Source of the DNA: Aureobasidium sp. EXF-3400
Lineage: Eukaryota > Ascomycota > Dothideomycetes > Dothideales > Saccotheciaceae
Assembly (NCBI GenBank): GCA_024195585.1
Contig: SWBL01000084.1
Coordinates: 62,001 to 126,000, forward strand
Reading direction: 5' to 3'
Length of the DNA: 64,000 bases
Below are positions 10,558-23,303 of the stretch, one piece after another. The notes beneath the pieces are model-generated. The model was not told where the DNA came from. It made no database searches and was given only the letters and a program-made list of their open reading frames with translations. A program made the position numbers and the translations under genes. Each line of letters starts with the position of its first letter. The first letter of the stretch is position 1.

Positions 10558-12679
10558 ATATCATCTTGATGATAATACTGTAAGTGTCATCAGTTATTGC
10601 CCTTCTGTACATGGTCCTAATATCAATCAGACAACTCGTTCCTTACCTTATGAACGCGGGATGTCGTCTCTGGAGCGTCACAGAAGGGTTCTTTTCTGTT
10701 TCGTTTTTCAGTTTCTCAGTTCGCCACTTACGACCCCTACACTTTCTTCTGGAGCCTGGATCTTCCTCCGACTTCAACTACCTCTTTCTGGTCAAAGATC
10801 CTTTATCATTTCTTTTGGCTGTCCACTCGTTTAAGCCCGTCCGTCAGACATTGGCTGGACCATCCGCGCGGGCCTTTCATGTGCTGGCGACACGCTAAGA
10901 CGTGTCCCAGCTGAGAATCAAGGCCCAAACAGAGTGCCACGGATCACTCTGCATTCGCTTTGCATCATTTTCTTCACTTTTTTCCTTGCTGTTTATCCTA
11001 TTGGAGTTTGCTGCATCCTGCATGGTCGGAGCATTGCGAAGTCCTACGCGATGGAAAGCGTTTTTCTCACCTTCTCATTTGATACCCCTTGGCAAGATAG
11101 AGCCAATTTTGAGATATCCCCTTTTTTCCTTTACTGTATCTAGATAGCCTCTTGGCAGGAAGAGCCTGCAGAGGACGACAGCTTGTTTATCAGCATAAGC
11201 CCTACTGCGATAGGCAGAGAGGCAGCGGAATCGATGCGCAGTCATGCAATCACCTAGAAGCGGGGCGCTTACGGCGCGAATCCCATTTGCTCCCAACCCT
11301 TCCGTCACTTGTCCCGAGTCACTTCCCCCTTCTGCCGGAATGCCTTTCAAAGGAAATTGATCGACTTCCACTTAAGCTGATTTGTCCCCTATGCTTATGA
11401 CAGCAACGCAATATGCACCTCGTGAGTCGGGTCAGAAAACGAACCCTTCATCTCCACGTCCTGCAAAAGGTATGCAGGCACTGTAAGAACTTTGTTCTTA
11501 TGCGTCCATCGGTGGTTCTACAACCGCAAGCTCAAATGACACGAAACTCGGCAACGCTCATTTCAAGCACATGTGCTGGAACCGCGGTGAGAGAAAACGC
11601 GCTCGTGACGCCCTATCGCATGGTCAAGTACGACAAAGAAAAACGTGACCTGTGAACGCTGCAGCGACAACGCAAGGAACACGAAGGTCGTCAAACCAGT
11701 AATCCCATCAAAGCGGTCCAGACCTTCCTATTTGACAGCATGTCGCTTGGAAGTATGATGCTGGTGAGACTTCGCCCAGTAATCGATATATCTTGCTTGA
11801 GTCTAGCAGAATGCACAGGTGTAAGGTCGAAATGCGTGTTGGGCACGTTCCAGTGGGGGCCTCTTGGGCCAATCACTCGCTGCAAGCCTCCCTTCTTCTC
11901 TCTGCATCCTGCTCCCCATGCCTTCGACTTTGGTCGTGCGTGAACCCCCGCGCAGTAATAGCAGTGGTGGCAAGCCGTCCGCGCTGGAGATTGCCCTCCA
12001 TTGAAGCTCTAGTTTGCTCGCCTGTATTCGCCTGCCAACTGGTCTAGCATTGTATCCTCTCCGCAAATTGATAGGTCCTTCTTCGAGCCGTCAATAATGT
12101 CTAGGCGCTCTGCACCTCGATCGCTTTCCCGAACAGGTGGCTCATCACCAGAGGCACATATTGCGCCAGCCGAACACGCATGGCTATGGTATACGCGCCC
12201 AAATCTGATTTGCCAACTTGTAACATGAGTACGCCTCTGTTGTCTTGTTTCTTTCTCTCTCTTTCTTCCTTCTCTCACTTTCCAGCCCATACCAAGTTTC
12301 TTGTCAAGAACAAGATTTTTGCGTTTCCACAAAATTTCAAGAGTGGTTGCTTGCATGTCCGAGCTGCAGGCCATCCTGGTCGGCCCTTGACGCGGACAAC
12401 TTTTACCGTGGCACAAACCACTGCTTGAGGAGATTTGTGCCTGTTCATCGTTCCACGCGGTGTGACTGCATCCGCTTGGCACAAGTTTTCGGTACGTCGA
12501 TTTCGCGCAACGTTACAGCAGAAATACACAGCATCCCACACTTTGTTTTCTGATTGCTATTCTGGTCCACGGCCATTTTGCTCACAAAGACCCGGCCCGG
12601 TTCATGACCGCCTTGATTCGCTGCCTCGGGGTCAACTCTGACAGACCATTGTTCTGATTTCTCTAGACATTACTCAGCC
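10558..12679. other. Gene-poor stretch with CT-rich promoter tract
   Basis: About 2.1 kb without supportable coding sequence. A strong pyrimidine tract at about 12243-12286, some 400 bp ahead of the WD40 gene, is the most promoter-like element. The minus-strand frame 12009-12482 (157 codons) lies across this tract and has no domain, so I do not call it. Confidence 0.4.
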
Positions 12680-15600
12680 ATGTCGACTGGTCGCCCTTCC
12701 GGTCAAAGGTCGCACTCTGCTGTAAGAAAGCAAGCAACTACTAAGCCTAATCCTTCTCAAGCCTCGTTGACGCCTGATCCTGATACCGAGTTCCAACCTT
12801 GTGCCGCGACTGCCTCATTTTTTCTCTATGCCCAAAGAAACATTATTCTCTGTCTGCATCACGATACCTTGGCAATAGAGCGACGATTTGATCGACATCA
12901 AGAAGATGTACTCTGGATATGCGCGGATACTGTCAGCGAAAGAGGTGCAGGTCGTTTGGCTGTCAGTTACGACACGGGACACACTGCAATTGTTTGGGAT
13001 ATTTCAACAGGAGACGAAATTGCTCGCTTTGCAGCGTACGAACAGATCAAAGTGGCAGCATGGATGAAGAATGGAAACATTGCCTTCGGTAAGACATGGG
13101 ATTCCGACAATGGGAGATTGCTCTGACAAGGCTCCAGGAAACGCCCAGGGAAATATAATATTGTTTGAGTCTTCTACTTCTGAGCACCTATCCGCTCGCA
13201 CAATCTACGATCCAATTACAGCTATAGCGCCGGCAGCAGATTCGAGGACATTTGCAATTGGGTAAGCTCCTTCCACATGTGGTCCACATTGCTATTGCTG
13301 ACAAGTCGCAGCTTCCAAAACGGTTCCATCTTGATCGCGACACTGCAACCGCTCTTCACGATTGTACACAGTCTGACGACATCGAAAGCTCCTTCCCGGA
13401 TTGCAGGACTCTCCTGGCATGGTTCTTCTTCGCGCCAGAAATCTGACATGCTTGCCACTCAAACCGCAGATGGCGACCTCAGAGTTTGGAGTATACCGAA
13501 ATCAGCTGTTGTTGGAGAAACGCCAAACATTATTCGCATACTGAGTCGACTGGAAACTAGAAGCCTAGGACCTTGCTGGTTCTCATGGTCAAAGAATGGC
13601 CGTATCATACAATACACGGACAGGTATGAAAACTTTACCTCGAGGTGTAGGCTGTTACTGATATGAAGCTTCTATAGAGAAACATGCTCTTGGGACGTAC
13701 GCACCAAGAACGTGAGTTTTCAGTCGGTACCGACTGTCGACGGTATTGTCGGCATCGCATGCTACGGCCCTTCATCGACACTCTTTACGCTTGGACCAAA
13801 TCATACCGTGCAACAGTACGATGTGAATCCGAGTGAAGTTCCCATGCAAGTTGCTAGTATACAGCACGCTCCTGGTCCACTTCCGCCATCACCACCCAAC
13901 TCGATTGAGGAGCAAAAGAAAGAAGAGACGGCCAGAAGACAAGCCGCAGCAAGCGCTGCTCCATTACCATTTGCCTATGTGGACGCAGATTCAAGCGAAG
14001 GTGAGCTGGGCACCATGTCGCCACTCGAGAAGATTGTTAAAGAGATGGATCAACTGGAGGACGAGAAGCTAGACCGGCTTGGCGCTCTCAGTCCAACATC
14101 TAGCAGAGCCTCCTCAGTGAGTTCTCGATCGTCCAATGGTGGACGTAGAGTGCCGTCATATCGCTACGACAAAGCCCCTTCCTCTCGAGCCTCTGAGGCG
14201 TCTTACAACGAAGGGACCGAGTTCTCGTTTGGTCTACCCTCGAAAAAGCCTCGAGAGAGTGCTTCTATTCGCTCAACGTCTTCGTTCCGCTCCTCAGCTC
14301 TACGCAAAGAAATCTTGAGAAGCCCAGATGAGGCTCAGCAGACGTCGCAAATGGACCTTTTCCCCTATGCTCGAGCAAGGCTGCGAGATGTGCCTTTCAG
14401 AACTCCCCATTATGGTCAAGCTCCTCGCACTTCAGATGTATTACGACAAGAAATGCTAAGCGTTGTGTTTGGTTGGAACGATGACATCGAGTCTCTGGTG
14501 CGCGATGAATGTGAGTATGCACAACTACACAAGTTCAAGATGCTCGAACTAACACAAACAGTCATGAGACAAAGGCCAGGGTCCGCTAGTAACGTACTCC
14601 TCTCAAAATGGCTCGGTGAGTTTGGTGCAGATACCATGGCTGCTATGGTGGGCTCTGAGAACATGACTTCTTCCGATTGGATGCTGCTAGCTTTAAGCTC
14701 TATGGGACCATCTTCTGGAAAGCAGGTCGGTCAAGCATTCGTGCAAAGACTCCTGGAAAAGGGTGACGTTCATCCTGCGGTGGCGGTGCTCTTAGGGTTT
14801 GGCGAACACGATGATGCTATTGAGGTCTATGTCTCTCGTGGATTCTATATGGAAGCAATTCTTCTGACTTGTTTGACTATGCCGTCAGATTGGCAGAGGC
14901 AATCTTACCTTGTTCGTAAGTGGGGCGAAGCTTCTGTCATGCAAGGTCAACCGGAACTAGCAGTACGCTGTTTCTCATGCACAAGCATTGAAACATCGGA
15001 TCCCTGGTCCTCTCCTCGAGCACAAGGCGCAACTTTCTCTAGCCCAAAAGAGCCAGGCATCGGCCCCTCTCCTCTGAGCCCTCCACTTTCTCCGCCATTT
15101 GCTGTTGGTACAAACCGGAAACTCGCAAGAAATGGATCGCTGAAACTCATCACGACATTTGGTGACAAGGGGAGTCCTCTTGTATTGCCTTCCTCAGACC
15201 AGATTACACCTATGGCAGGTATGCTTGGTGTTGGTGTCACACCAATAGCTGAGTCTGCAATCTCACCTGGTGGTGCAGCGCCTTGGCTTCGTTCTGGTAG
15301 TAGATTCGATCGAGATCCATCATCAGCAAGGACAGCCACTCCTGGCGGGTACATGCGGAGGCAACTACCTCCTAGAAGTGGGACATCACGAACACGAGAT
15401 ACTTCTCAGACTCCTTTAACAGCCCGTAGAGAGATGTCCGGACCGGCTCACGTTACAGAAAGCTTGGAGATGAAAAATTATGGTCACAGTCGCAGCTCTT
15501 CATCTATCGTCTCTAGTGGCAAAGCCCAAAGCCTTGAGCAGGCGTCACAACAGCCTTCTCAGCCAGATCGACTACCGTCACCAAGCAGTGACGTCTTTGC

Positions 15601-17665
15601 GCGTCTGAAAAGCGATACACGGGCTAGAAATGGGTCACGCGAAAGAGGCAATAATGATCTCCATGTGCAAGTCATCGATACGACCTATCTGCCAACACAA
15701 CCATCTCAGATCTCTGCTGCTCGGCCTGAACATTTGGATCCCTTTACGGACACTCGCCAGAGGCGAGACCAAGATCCAGATCACACGTCAGGTCATCGCG
15801 GACGGTCAGTCAAGCGATATATTGGTGCACCAAAAATATCACCTTCATCGCCTATTCCCATGTCACCCGATGAAGTCAACGCCAGTCGAGCAATGGCCGC
15901 AGCCACCACCACTAGTACAGATGAGTCGTACTATAGGCAGCCCATGTCACAGCGCAGAAGTTCAAATGCAGGTTGCACCTCACGAGCGGATAGTCAGGCC
16001 CCGAACAGACAGAAAAATCCTAGCCAGGTGGATCAGCGATTAGCAGTTAGAAATCGTGACAGAAGCGAATCTCGACCAAACGTTCAGAGCAGCAGGAGCA
16101 GAGCAGCTTCTGTCCAAGGGAACATCGAACCTCGGACCCAAGCCGATCCCGTCTCTGAACACCATCGGAAGAGCCTCGATGAAGATAGCTCTGCTTCCGA
16201 GAACCTTAACGAAGATTCTGTGCGCCGTAGGGATATCCAAACTCTGACGAAGAAGCAACTCGCCGCCCGAGAGCTCGAAGAGAGGCGCGCTTCCTTGGCT
16301 AGACGACCGTCGGCACCAGCAATACCTTTGCCCAGTGATGTTAAGACGCCTCCGAAAAGGCCTTTCATGGCTCCTAGACATCATACTGAACTCGGAGATA
16401 CTCCCAGCTCATTCATGCCTCCATATTCTGGTGGTCAGATCACCCGCAGTCATACGGCTGACCCAGAATCTAAAGGTCGCTTCCCAAATACCAATAATAC
16501 AGGGGTCTCAACTCCGACGGTGCCAATTGGGCTGCCAGCTACCCCAAGAGCCATGAGACACCCACGCTATATGTCTGCTGATCCTAACGAACATGAAGAA
16601 GTACCTGCTGTGCCTCGGATTCCCGAGACCCCTCCTCAACTTACACCTGCCACGTTTCAGCAAGAGTCGCCTTCATCAAAAGCCGCAGAGGACGATCAGA
16701 TCGCTCCCCTTCTACCTTCCACCGTGTTCGGGCAGCCTGCAGCTCTGTCCCCGCCACGTTCTTCTTCGGCACCACCTGAGACGAATACGGATGGCACTCC
16801 ATGGCATTATAAGACGGTGTTGCCACATTCTTCCAGACGAGGATCTGTTACCAAAGGAGGTCACAACCGCAAAGTAACACCTACAGACAACAGTTTCCAG
16901 CCTCAGAACAGCCCTTTGTCGAACAGGCCTAGTATTGATCAAACCTTGCATGACACTCAAATTGTCATCGTGGAAGATTCTGAATTAATGCTGCCGGAGC
17001 TTCAACATCTCGCGGGTCCTCCACCTCCGCCTCCTCCGCCATTGATGACAAACAACCGCGTTAGTGGCCTCGGTGTCATCGATATAGTCATTGGAGAAGA
17101 AGAACCCATAATCATTGATGTCTTGCCAACTATCGACCGAGTCGGTGCATTAACAGCTCCTCCACTGAACAGTTTTGCGCAAGCACAAGCACAAGCCCAA
17201 GCTCACATGCAATCCCAAGCCCAGAGGCGTGGTCGTGGTAGTATTAGCGAAGGCATCAACTCACGCTTGCGGAGTGTGACGGAGCGTATCCGTAACAATA
17301 GCAAGTCCCGTACCAAATCACCGCCGATCGAAGCCTACGCCCCTTCGCCATATGAGACAGTAATTCCTAGCATGTTTGCTAGACAGCAGCCTGACAATAG
17401 TCTTGCTCGGGCAACATCACCTTACGAGGCTTCTCCAACCATAACCAGTGCCGCGGCTTCTGAAGCATCGCTTTCTCTGCAAAACGCGATCCCACCACCG
17501 CCACCGCCGCCGCCGCCACCACCAGCTCCATCTGCATTTGTCGAACAGTCCGAGATCTCTGCCAAAGCAAGTCAAGGATATCCTCACCCTCGTGAAGTTC
17601 GAGCAAACATGCCATCTGAGACTCTTCTATCACCTGGAGTGTACCAACCAGACAATATGTTCTAG
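12680..17665 (+). CDS. Large WD40-repeat protein with disordered C-terminus
   Basis: Exons 12680-13088, 13138-13261, 13312-13623 and 13678 onward; all junctions (phases 1, 2, 2) restore one frame. A further 51-nt intron at 14511-14561 is very likely (GTGAGT, CTAAC, ACAG) though it is stop-free, giving 1593 aa spliced or 1610 unspliced. The first 350 residues hold WD40-type blades (TAIVWDIS, DLRVWSIP, TCSWDVRTKN). A helical region at about 440-610 (LLSKWLGEFG, SDWMLLALS, AVAVLLGFGEHDDAIEVY) resembles the TPR/alpha-solenoid after the propeller in Gemin5- or coat-like proteins. The remaining 1000 residues are Ser/Pro-rich with two polyproline runs and a Gln-Ala repeat. Probably a scaffold; exact function unknown. 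Confidence 0.85.
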
Positions 17666-17940
17666 TCCAATCTGTATATCGCATATTCACCTTCATTTGT
17701 CATCTCGGGACTAATTCTGTTTTCATTTTGTCGTTGTTCACCATATACCTTTTTGCACGTTTGTTTTTGTCTTGCTCGGTTTTCCTGTCTTGATGTTTGA
17801 CATGCATTGCTGGAAATTGCTTCGGTGGCTCTGAGACGGAACAGGAAAAAGAACGTACAAATTGTGTTCGTTGCTATTTAGCTTAGAATGTATATCAATC
17901 ATCATTGTAACGAGATCATTGCTTCGGAACGTAGATGCGT

Positions 17941-18273
17941 TCAGATTTGCTCCTGCTTGACGACTTGACTTTCTTCTTGTTCGCCTGTTTCTCGTACACG
18001 TCCTTTGACGAACCCCCAGAACTTGACATCGACCTGAAGTTCTTCCTTCTGTGAAGATTGCTGCTGTGCTTCGGTGTTGTTTGAGATCTCTGAAATAGCG
18101 GAGAGAATATTGTTTTCCATCTCGGAGATTCTTTTGAGCATTCTGGTCTCGAACTCTTGGAGCTTTCTGTTTATCTCATCACGCTGACGCTCCATGGTCT
18201 TATGTATGGTATCCTGGGAATGGTCAGTAAGGTTGAAAAATAAGTCGATAGGTTGTCGCTTCTCAGTGGACAT
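17941..18273 (-). CDS. Small coiled-coil protein, unknown
   Basis: A single open frame of 110 aa from ATG at 18273. Residues about 20-75 form a likely coiled coil with heptad-spaced hydrophobics (TMERQRDEINRKLQEFETRM, then ISEMENNILSAISEI). A Gln/Ser-rich linker and a Lys/Glu/Gln-rich tail follow. No membrane segment or targeting signal. I do not recognise the family, and the gene may have further exons. It lies convergent to the WD40 gene, 275 bp away, a gap that must hold both 3' UTRs. Confidence 0.5.
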   Translation of the reverse strand: MSTEKRQPIDLFFNLTDHSQDTIHKTMERQRDEINRKLQEFETRMLKRISEMENNILSAISEISNNTEAQQQSSQKEELQVDVKFWGFVKGRVRETGEQEESQVVKQEQI

Positions 18274-19168
18274 CTCTATATATCCTTAAAATATTGTGCA
18301 TTTTTATAGCCACATGTGGTATATCTTTTAGTACACGGGGAGAATGCAAAAGAAGAACTTACTCGATGAGATAGGTGGATCAATGTGTTTGCTGCAGGCT
18401 GACTTGCTACGCTAGGACGAAGATTGTAACTGACACGCGTGGAGTGACGACAAAGTAATCGCTGAAGATTATGTTTGGTTGGCTGGAACATCTTGATGGA
18501 TATATCTGAAGAATGGATGTGTGCTTCTGATATGAGGTGAGAAAGAAGAGTCCTGCAAGTGGAGTGAGATAAACATCTTTAATAGGCAGCAGCAGGCGCG
18601 TTTGAGTCATTCGCTTTCCTCCAGAGGCTCAAATTTGCTCATATCCATCCCCTCTTGATACAAATCTTGCTTTGCTTTGCTTTGCTCTCTCGTATAGTAG
18701 ATAATCCAGAAATCTGTGTTGCAGTTGCGACTCACATCAACAGTTCCCAGCCACCTTTGTCAACCTCCCACATTTCTCTCCGCTACTTCTGCAAACCTTT
18801 AAGCCGTGACCATCTGCATATCACTCTCTGGATTTATTCATACAGCCTGAATCTATGCGGGAAGTCTGCACTTGAATCTAAAGTTTCACCAGTGATCGTA
18901 GAAGAGAGCTGTTTCCCACCAAGCTTCGCAATGGAGATCGTCGCGTTCGGCTTATATCCATATCAGGACCGGAGTAGCTCTGTCCGCCTAGCATTCTTTC
19001 GCAGCGATGAGGCCTCCACTTCGATGATGTGAGTCTGCGTATGGCAGGTACAGTTTTGACCCCGCTCGGTCGCTGGTATGGTATAAGTGCTCTGTCTTTT
19101 CTGATGTGAATTTCTCTGCTATTACCAACTCACCGCAAGTGCCTCTTCTACCTTGTTTTCATATCAAG
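18274..19168. other. Intergenic; short TTTGC tandem repeat
   Basis: About 900 bp between divergent genes. A run of four CTTTG/TTTGC pentamers lies at about 18666-18686. The frame 18655-19032 (125 codons) has no domain and spans the repeat, so I do not call it. Confidence 0.4.
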
Positions 19169-20461
19169 ATGCGTTTATTTAGTCTTGTGGGGTATGTCCT
19201 TGCACCTCTCCTCGCTTCTGCAACAACACTCCAGAATGGCCAGGTGCGGGATATAGTTTTTCCTGATACGAGCATAGCATCTGTCACCAGCAACTCTAAC
19301 TGAACGTCTTTTGCTCCCAATGCCACGGAAATATCCTACAAGGGTCGATGGGACTCTAACTACATATCTTGGTGGTCGGCTCCAGGTCTGGAATTTGGCT
19401 TTACTGGAGACAAAGTAGCCATCAGCTTTGGCCCACATACATCTCAGGGTGTACTTGTTGCATACCGGTTTGCTGGGCAGGACTGGTTGTTTACGAATGT
19501 GACTGCGAATTCAACAAATCAGCTTGTTGATTCGTCCACGGTTGGGTTTAATCTTACGACTCAGTCGCAAAGGCCTCAGACTTTCGAGCTTCGAGTCACG
19601 AATTATGCTTATGGTGTCCAGATCGCTGGCATCCATCTCAGCAAAGACGCCAAACTTATCAAGATCCCAAACTTTCCGAAGAAGATCGAGGTCATTGGTG
19701 ATAGTCTATCCGTAGGTCAATACGGTACCTTCGAAGGTTTATCCAGCTATGCATGGGTTCTAGCCGAAGGCCTAGGAAACGTCGAGTTTGACATAACCGC
19801 ATATCCTGGCATCTGTCTCGTAGACCAAAACTGCTGGGGTAATGCTCATGGTCAAACATACCAATGGTTTAGGACTCCCGATACTTCAAGCCGAGCAGAA
19901 GTGATTTATGGCGACAACCCACCACTTTGGGACTTTGCGCATCATCAACGATCTGATATTGTTATCATCAACTTGGGTACCAATGATAACAACACTCACA
20001 ACAATGTTACGAATGAGAAGTATTTGAGCAGTTATATCGAGTTTGTTGGTCAGGTTCACCACAAGTACCCGAAAGCCCAGGTTATTCTGATCTCCTTGTG
20101 GAATGGATTCAACCAAGTTGGCAATACGTGGCAGCAGGGTGGTGCTTTTATCGAGGAGATCCAGCAGGTGTGTGCTCATTACAACAACAGTGGGTTTGTG
20201 CATTACTTCAACACTACCGGTATCTTGCAGCACAACGATATTGTAAGCCATGTAGCAAGGCATGATTCGACAAGAGACTGATAGATGAGCTAGGGACCTC
20301 TGTACCATCTGACTGACGTTGGGCATATCAAACTTGCAAGCCATTTGATGCAATACATCAAGTTGAAGTTTGACTGGGTGTTTGCAGCCACAGGTCCAGA
20401 GGTGCAGGCAGATACGCTATACTGGAACGATGTTACGTTTCGTGCTTTCGCAGGTGACTAA
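19169..20461 (+). pseudogene. CE2/SGNH-type secreted carbohydrate esterase, interrupted by TGA
   Basis: Exon 1 19169-20242 and exon 2 20294-20461 (intron 20243-20293, GTAAGC...CTAG, phase 0). The start MRLFSLVGYVLAPLLASA is a signal peptide. The catalytic block IGDSLSVGQYG, the oxyanion block NLGTNDNN and the late D-x-x-H block LTDVGHIKL are all present and in order, the last only after splicing. This fits the two-domain CE2 acetyl-esterase architecture, with a jelly-roll-like N-terminal half. A TGA at 19301-19303 breaks the frame about 44 codons in, between SNSN and TSFAPN, with homologous-looking sequence on both sides. A weak alternative intron (GTCACC at 19281 to CTACAAG at 19340, 60 nt) would remove it. 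I therefore call it a probable recent pseudogene. Confidence 0.65.
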
Positions 20462-21933
20462 TCAGAGCATTGCTGACACGAATCCGTAGAGCCCAACTAC
20501 TGAGACCGAGTAGCGATCCAAATCATCTACGCAAAGAGTTGGTCAAAGACGTCTAACTGTCCGAATCTCGGGAAATAATGTCAATGTGTGTCGTATGTTG
20601 GGATCTAATCTTGCGAGAACCGCTTTTCATGATCTTCGGGTGTAATCAGAACTTCTATACTGGCCTTCGAGAATTTTGGGTGGAGGCTCGTTTGTATGAT
20701 CCTGGCCAAATGAGCTTGGTTTATTGTGGTCGAGTGGGTGCCAAGCAGCAGGTACGTTTTGCACAAAAAAGATCATCATTCTGAACAGACTCAATTAGGA
20801 GGGCATAATGGAGACGGAGACTTGTGCGAAGGGCTCTGCATTTCAATCAGTGGACCTACCATTTCTCTTTGCTTCTTAATAATCTCAGCAGATAGGCAGA
20901 TCTCAGAGGCCCTCATACCTCATTTTGATCTTGAGTCGTATCACAATCTCAACACCTGCCCGAGGACCAGAAAGGAGAGGAAGGCCCGAGATCATCGGCA
21001 TTTGACCTTGTCACAAGACCACTCCCATGCTGATAACGGAAGCACCGCCTTTTGAGAGGGGCCCTTATTCACGGACGTAATCGTTTCCGAGAGATGCAGA
21101 TAAGAGGTTGGAAGGATTATCGAAGGTGGACGGGGATTCCGGTGGTTTCACGTACTATACTCGTTTCGGAAAGTACACGCGTGGAAATGGCCTTGCTCCG
21201 CATTTTGGCTTTGGACTCTTACAGGGCTGCTACTATCAGGTGGGCAGGTGTAACCCTAAACGTTTCTTCTTTCTGCAGGAAGCGGGGGTCTGATTGGTGT
21301 TCTTGCTGTTCTTTGTATGTTGTTCATCTGTTCTGATAGCACGGCAAAAAGATTCTAGGTTGAAAGAGAAGGAAGGAAGCAATGGAAGAATAAGGAGAAC
21401 AGTCCTGCACGATCGGGATTCGCTGCAGGCGTCTTACAATACGGCGGATAGTGAGACGTCCGGAAGGCGCGATGATGAAGCTAAAAGCTCCTCGTGATAG
21501 CGGCGGGCGAATCCGCAAATGCGTGGCCTGGATTGAAGAAACGTGGGGGGCTAACTGACTGTGGTCGTATCTGAGTTGCTCTATCTGTGCATGAAAGATG
21601 AGGCGAGGATCAGGAACGTATCTATATAACGGCACTGGACATCCGAACCCTTGTCCTCCCTTTGCTTCCTCCCACCTCGATCAGATAACAAACTCGTTTC
21701 TCTCACCACTCACAGACGAACGACAACCGCCCTTTGCAATCAACACCTTCTGATCTCAACCACTCTTTCCAACCAACGAAGCATCGCAGCTTTTCCCTTC
21801 ACGCCCTATTAGGCACATTGGCCACAGCCCAGATATTGATGTCGTTTTTCGTTGCCATCAACAAGAACACCGGACGCACCTTCATCCCCCTCAGTAATCA
21901 CAGCAGCAGTACCAACCCATCCGATAATCCATC
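20462..21933. other. Intergenic with TATA element and possible uORF
   Basis: About 1.5 kb with no supported gene in the first 1.1 kb. A TATA box (TATATAA) lies at 21623-21629. An ATG at 21839 opens a 51-codon frame ending at 21994 that overlaps the start of the GNAT gene out of frame. Confidence 0.45.
21623..21629 (+). promoter_or_regulatory. TATA-like element upstream of GNAT gene
   Basis: TATATAA about 310 bp before the GNAT start codon, followed by a pyrimidine-rich leader (for example around 21690-21715), a common arrangement in fungal promoters. Confidence 0.4.
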
Positions 21934-22917
21934 ATGGAGGGTGTCAATCAACAAAAGACAGCCTACGCCCTCGATGGCAGTCAGCCTAACATGAATGGAA
22001 ACGATGTTGGCCACCAAAAGAATAACGTCAACCGGCCTATCACTGCTGCTGCTGCTGCTACTGCTGGAGGGGATGGGGTTCGTCGGGTCACGCTGGCCGA
22101 GTACAAGCAAGCCGCTCAGTGCTTGGCCGAAGCCTTCGCCGATGACGACGTAGCACGCTACTTCACTGAAGTCCCTGACCGTGCCCACTGGACCGAGAAG
22201 CAGAAATGGGATCTTCATGTGAGCATTCTGGAGTACGTCACGTACGCTCACATCCTAAAGGGCTTGGTGTTGGCCGCAGGTCCTGATTACGGATGCGTTG
22301 CCTTGTGGTAGGTTTTATTCAGATACACTGCGGTGTACTGCTGTTGTTGGTGAGGCTGATGACGAGACAGGATGCCTCCGGGTCAGAACATGGATGACTA
22401 TCTGACCATTCTGCGCAGCGGTATGTGGAGATTGTGGTACAAACTTTCGGCTGAAGGTAAGACTCGTTTCTTCGACGAGTTCATTCCACTGCTCCATAAC
22501 ACCAAGCACGAGGTCATGGGTATACGTGACGACGAGTCGTACTATCTCGTGTACATCGGCACGAAGCCTGCAGCCCGTGGCAAAGGCTATGCACGTAAGT
22601 GCATCGAGTACGTGACCCAAAGCGCAGATGCCGAGGGCAGAGCTTGCTACCTTGAGAGCAGCAATGCTGCCAACCCAACCATCTACCGCAAATATGGTTT
22701 CGAGACGGTCAGATCCATCCATCTCAAGCGCGCCGAAAAGGTTGTGGACCTTGAGATCATGGTCCGCGAGCCTCAACCAGGCAAGAAACAGCCGTTGTTG
22801 AGCCTTGAGAAGGTCGACAGTATGATGACCGATGTGCCGTCCGTCACTCGTCCGGTTTCTGTCTCCATGAAATTAGGAGGAGAGAAAGAGGCAGTCGCCA
22901 GCATCTCTGTCGTTTGA
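21934..22917 (+). CDS. GNAT-family N-acetyltransferase
   Basis: Exons 21934-22307 and 22371-22917 (intron GTAGGT...ACAG, phase 2, rebuilding a Trp codon) encode 306 aa. The C-terminal half shows the GNAT acetyl-CoA fold: strand YYLVYIGTKP followed by the pyrophosphate-binding loop ARGKGYARK (R/Q-x-x-G-x-G/A) and the distal motif ACYLESSNAANPTIYRKYGF. The first 40 residues are low complexity and include an Ala-codon microsatellite near 22046-22068. This is the fungal single-domain GNAT type, usually of unknown acceptor; small-molecule or protein acetylation cannot be distinguished. No targeting signal. Confidence 0.85.
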
Positions 22918-23303
22918 AGACAGATGGTGATGTGTGTTTTGTTTTGCTGTGCTTTGCTGTGGTTCACGTTCCAACCATTGTCACTCCTTTTCGTTTTGCT
23001 TGCTGCGATCTGACTGATCCCTTGCCATGCTTTTGTCGCATTGATCTTCCGTACCTCTCTTTTCCCCAGTCGTTGTCATCCCAACACGCCGCTCGCATTC
23101 AATAGTGTTTTCCATATAACAGGTAGCAATGCACATGGATGGCTTGTCTTCGCCCACAAAACGGAATTAGAAAAAGCTGCAATAATGGTATCGTACAGAA
23201 AAAGAATTAGACATCACATCGTGCCGCCTTGGTATCATTGTTAACTCCAGAGATGCTGCCTTTATGACCATGGGTGAAATGCAGCAGGAAACAAGACGTG
23301 TAT
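22918..23303. other. Convergent 3' flanks of GNAT and PPG1
   Basis: About 390 bp, T-rich on the plus strand; expected to hold both 3' UTRs. Nothing else seen. Confidence 0.45.

Noticed and set aside
12009..12482. 157-codon minus-strand frame
   Set aside because: Spans a pyrimidine tract, lacks domains and sits in the likely promoter of the WD40 gene.
44..20461. Stop-codon readthrough as the default reading of the esterase TGA
   Set aside because: The base context is not a known strong readthrough signal, so nonsense mutation or error is simpler.
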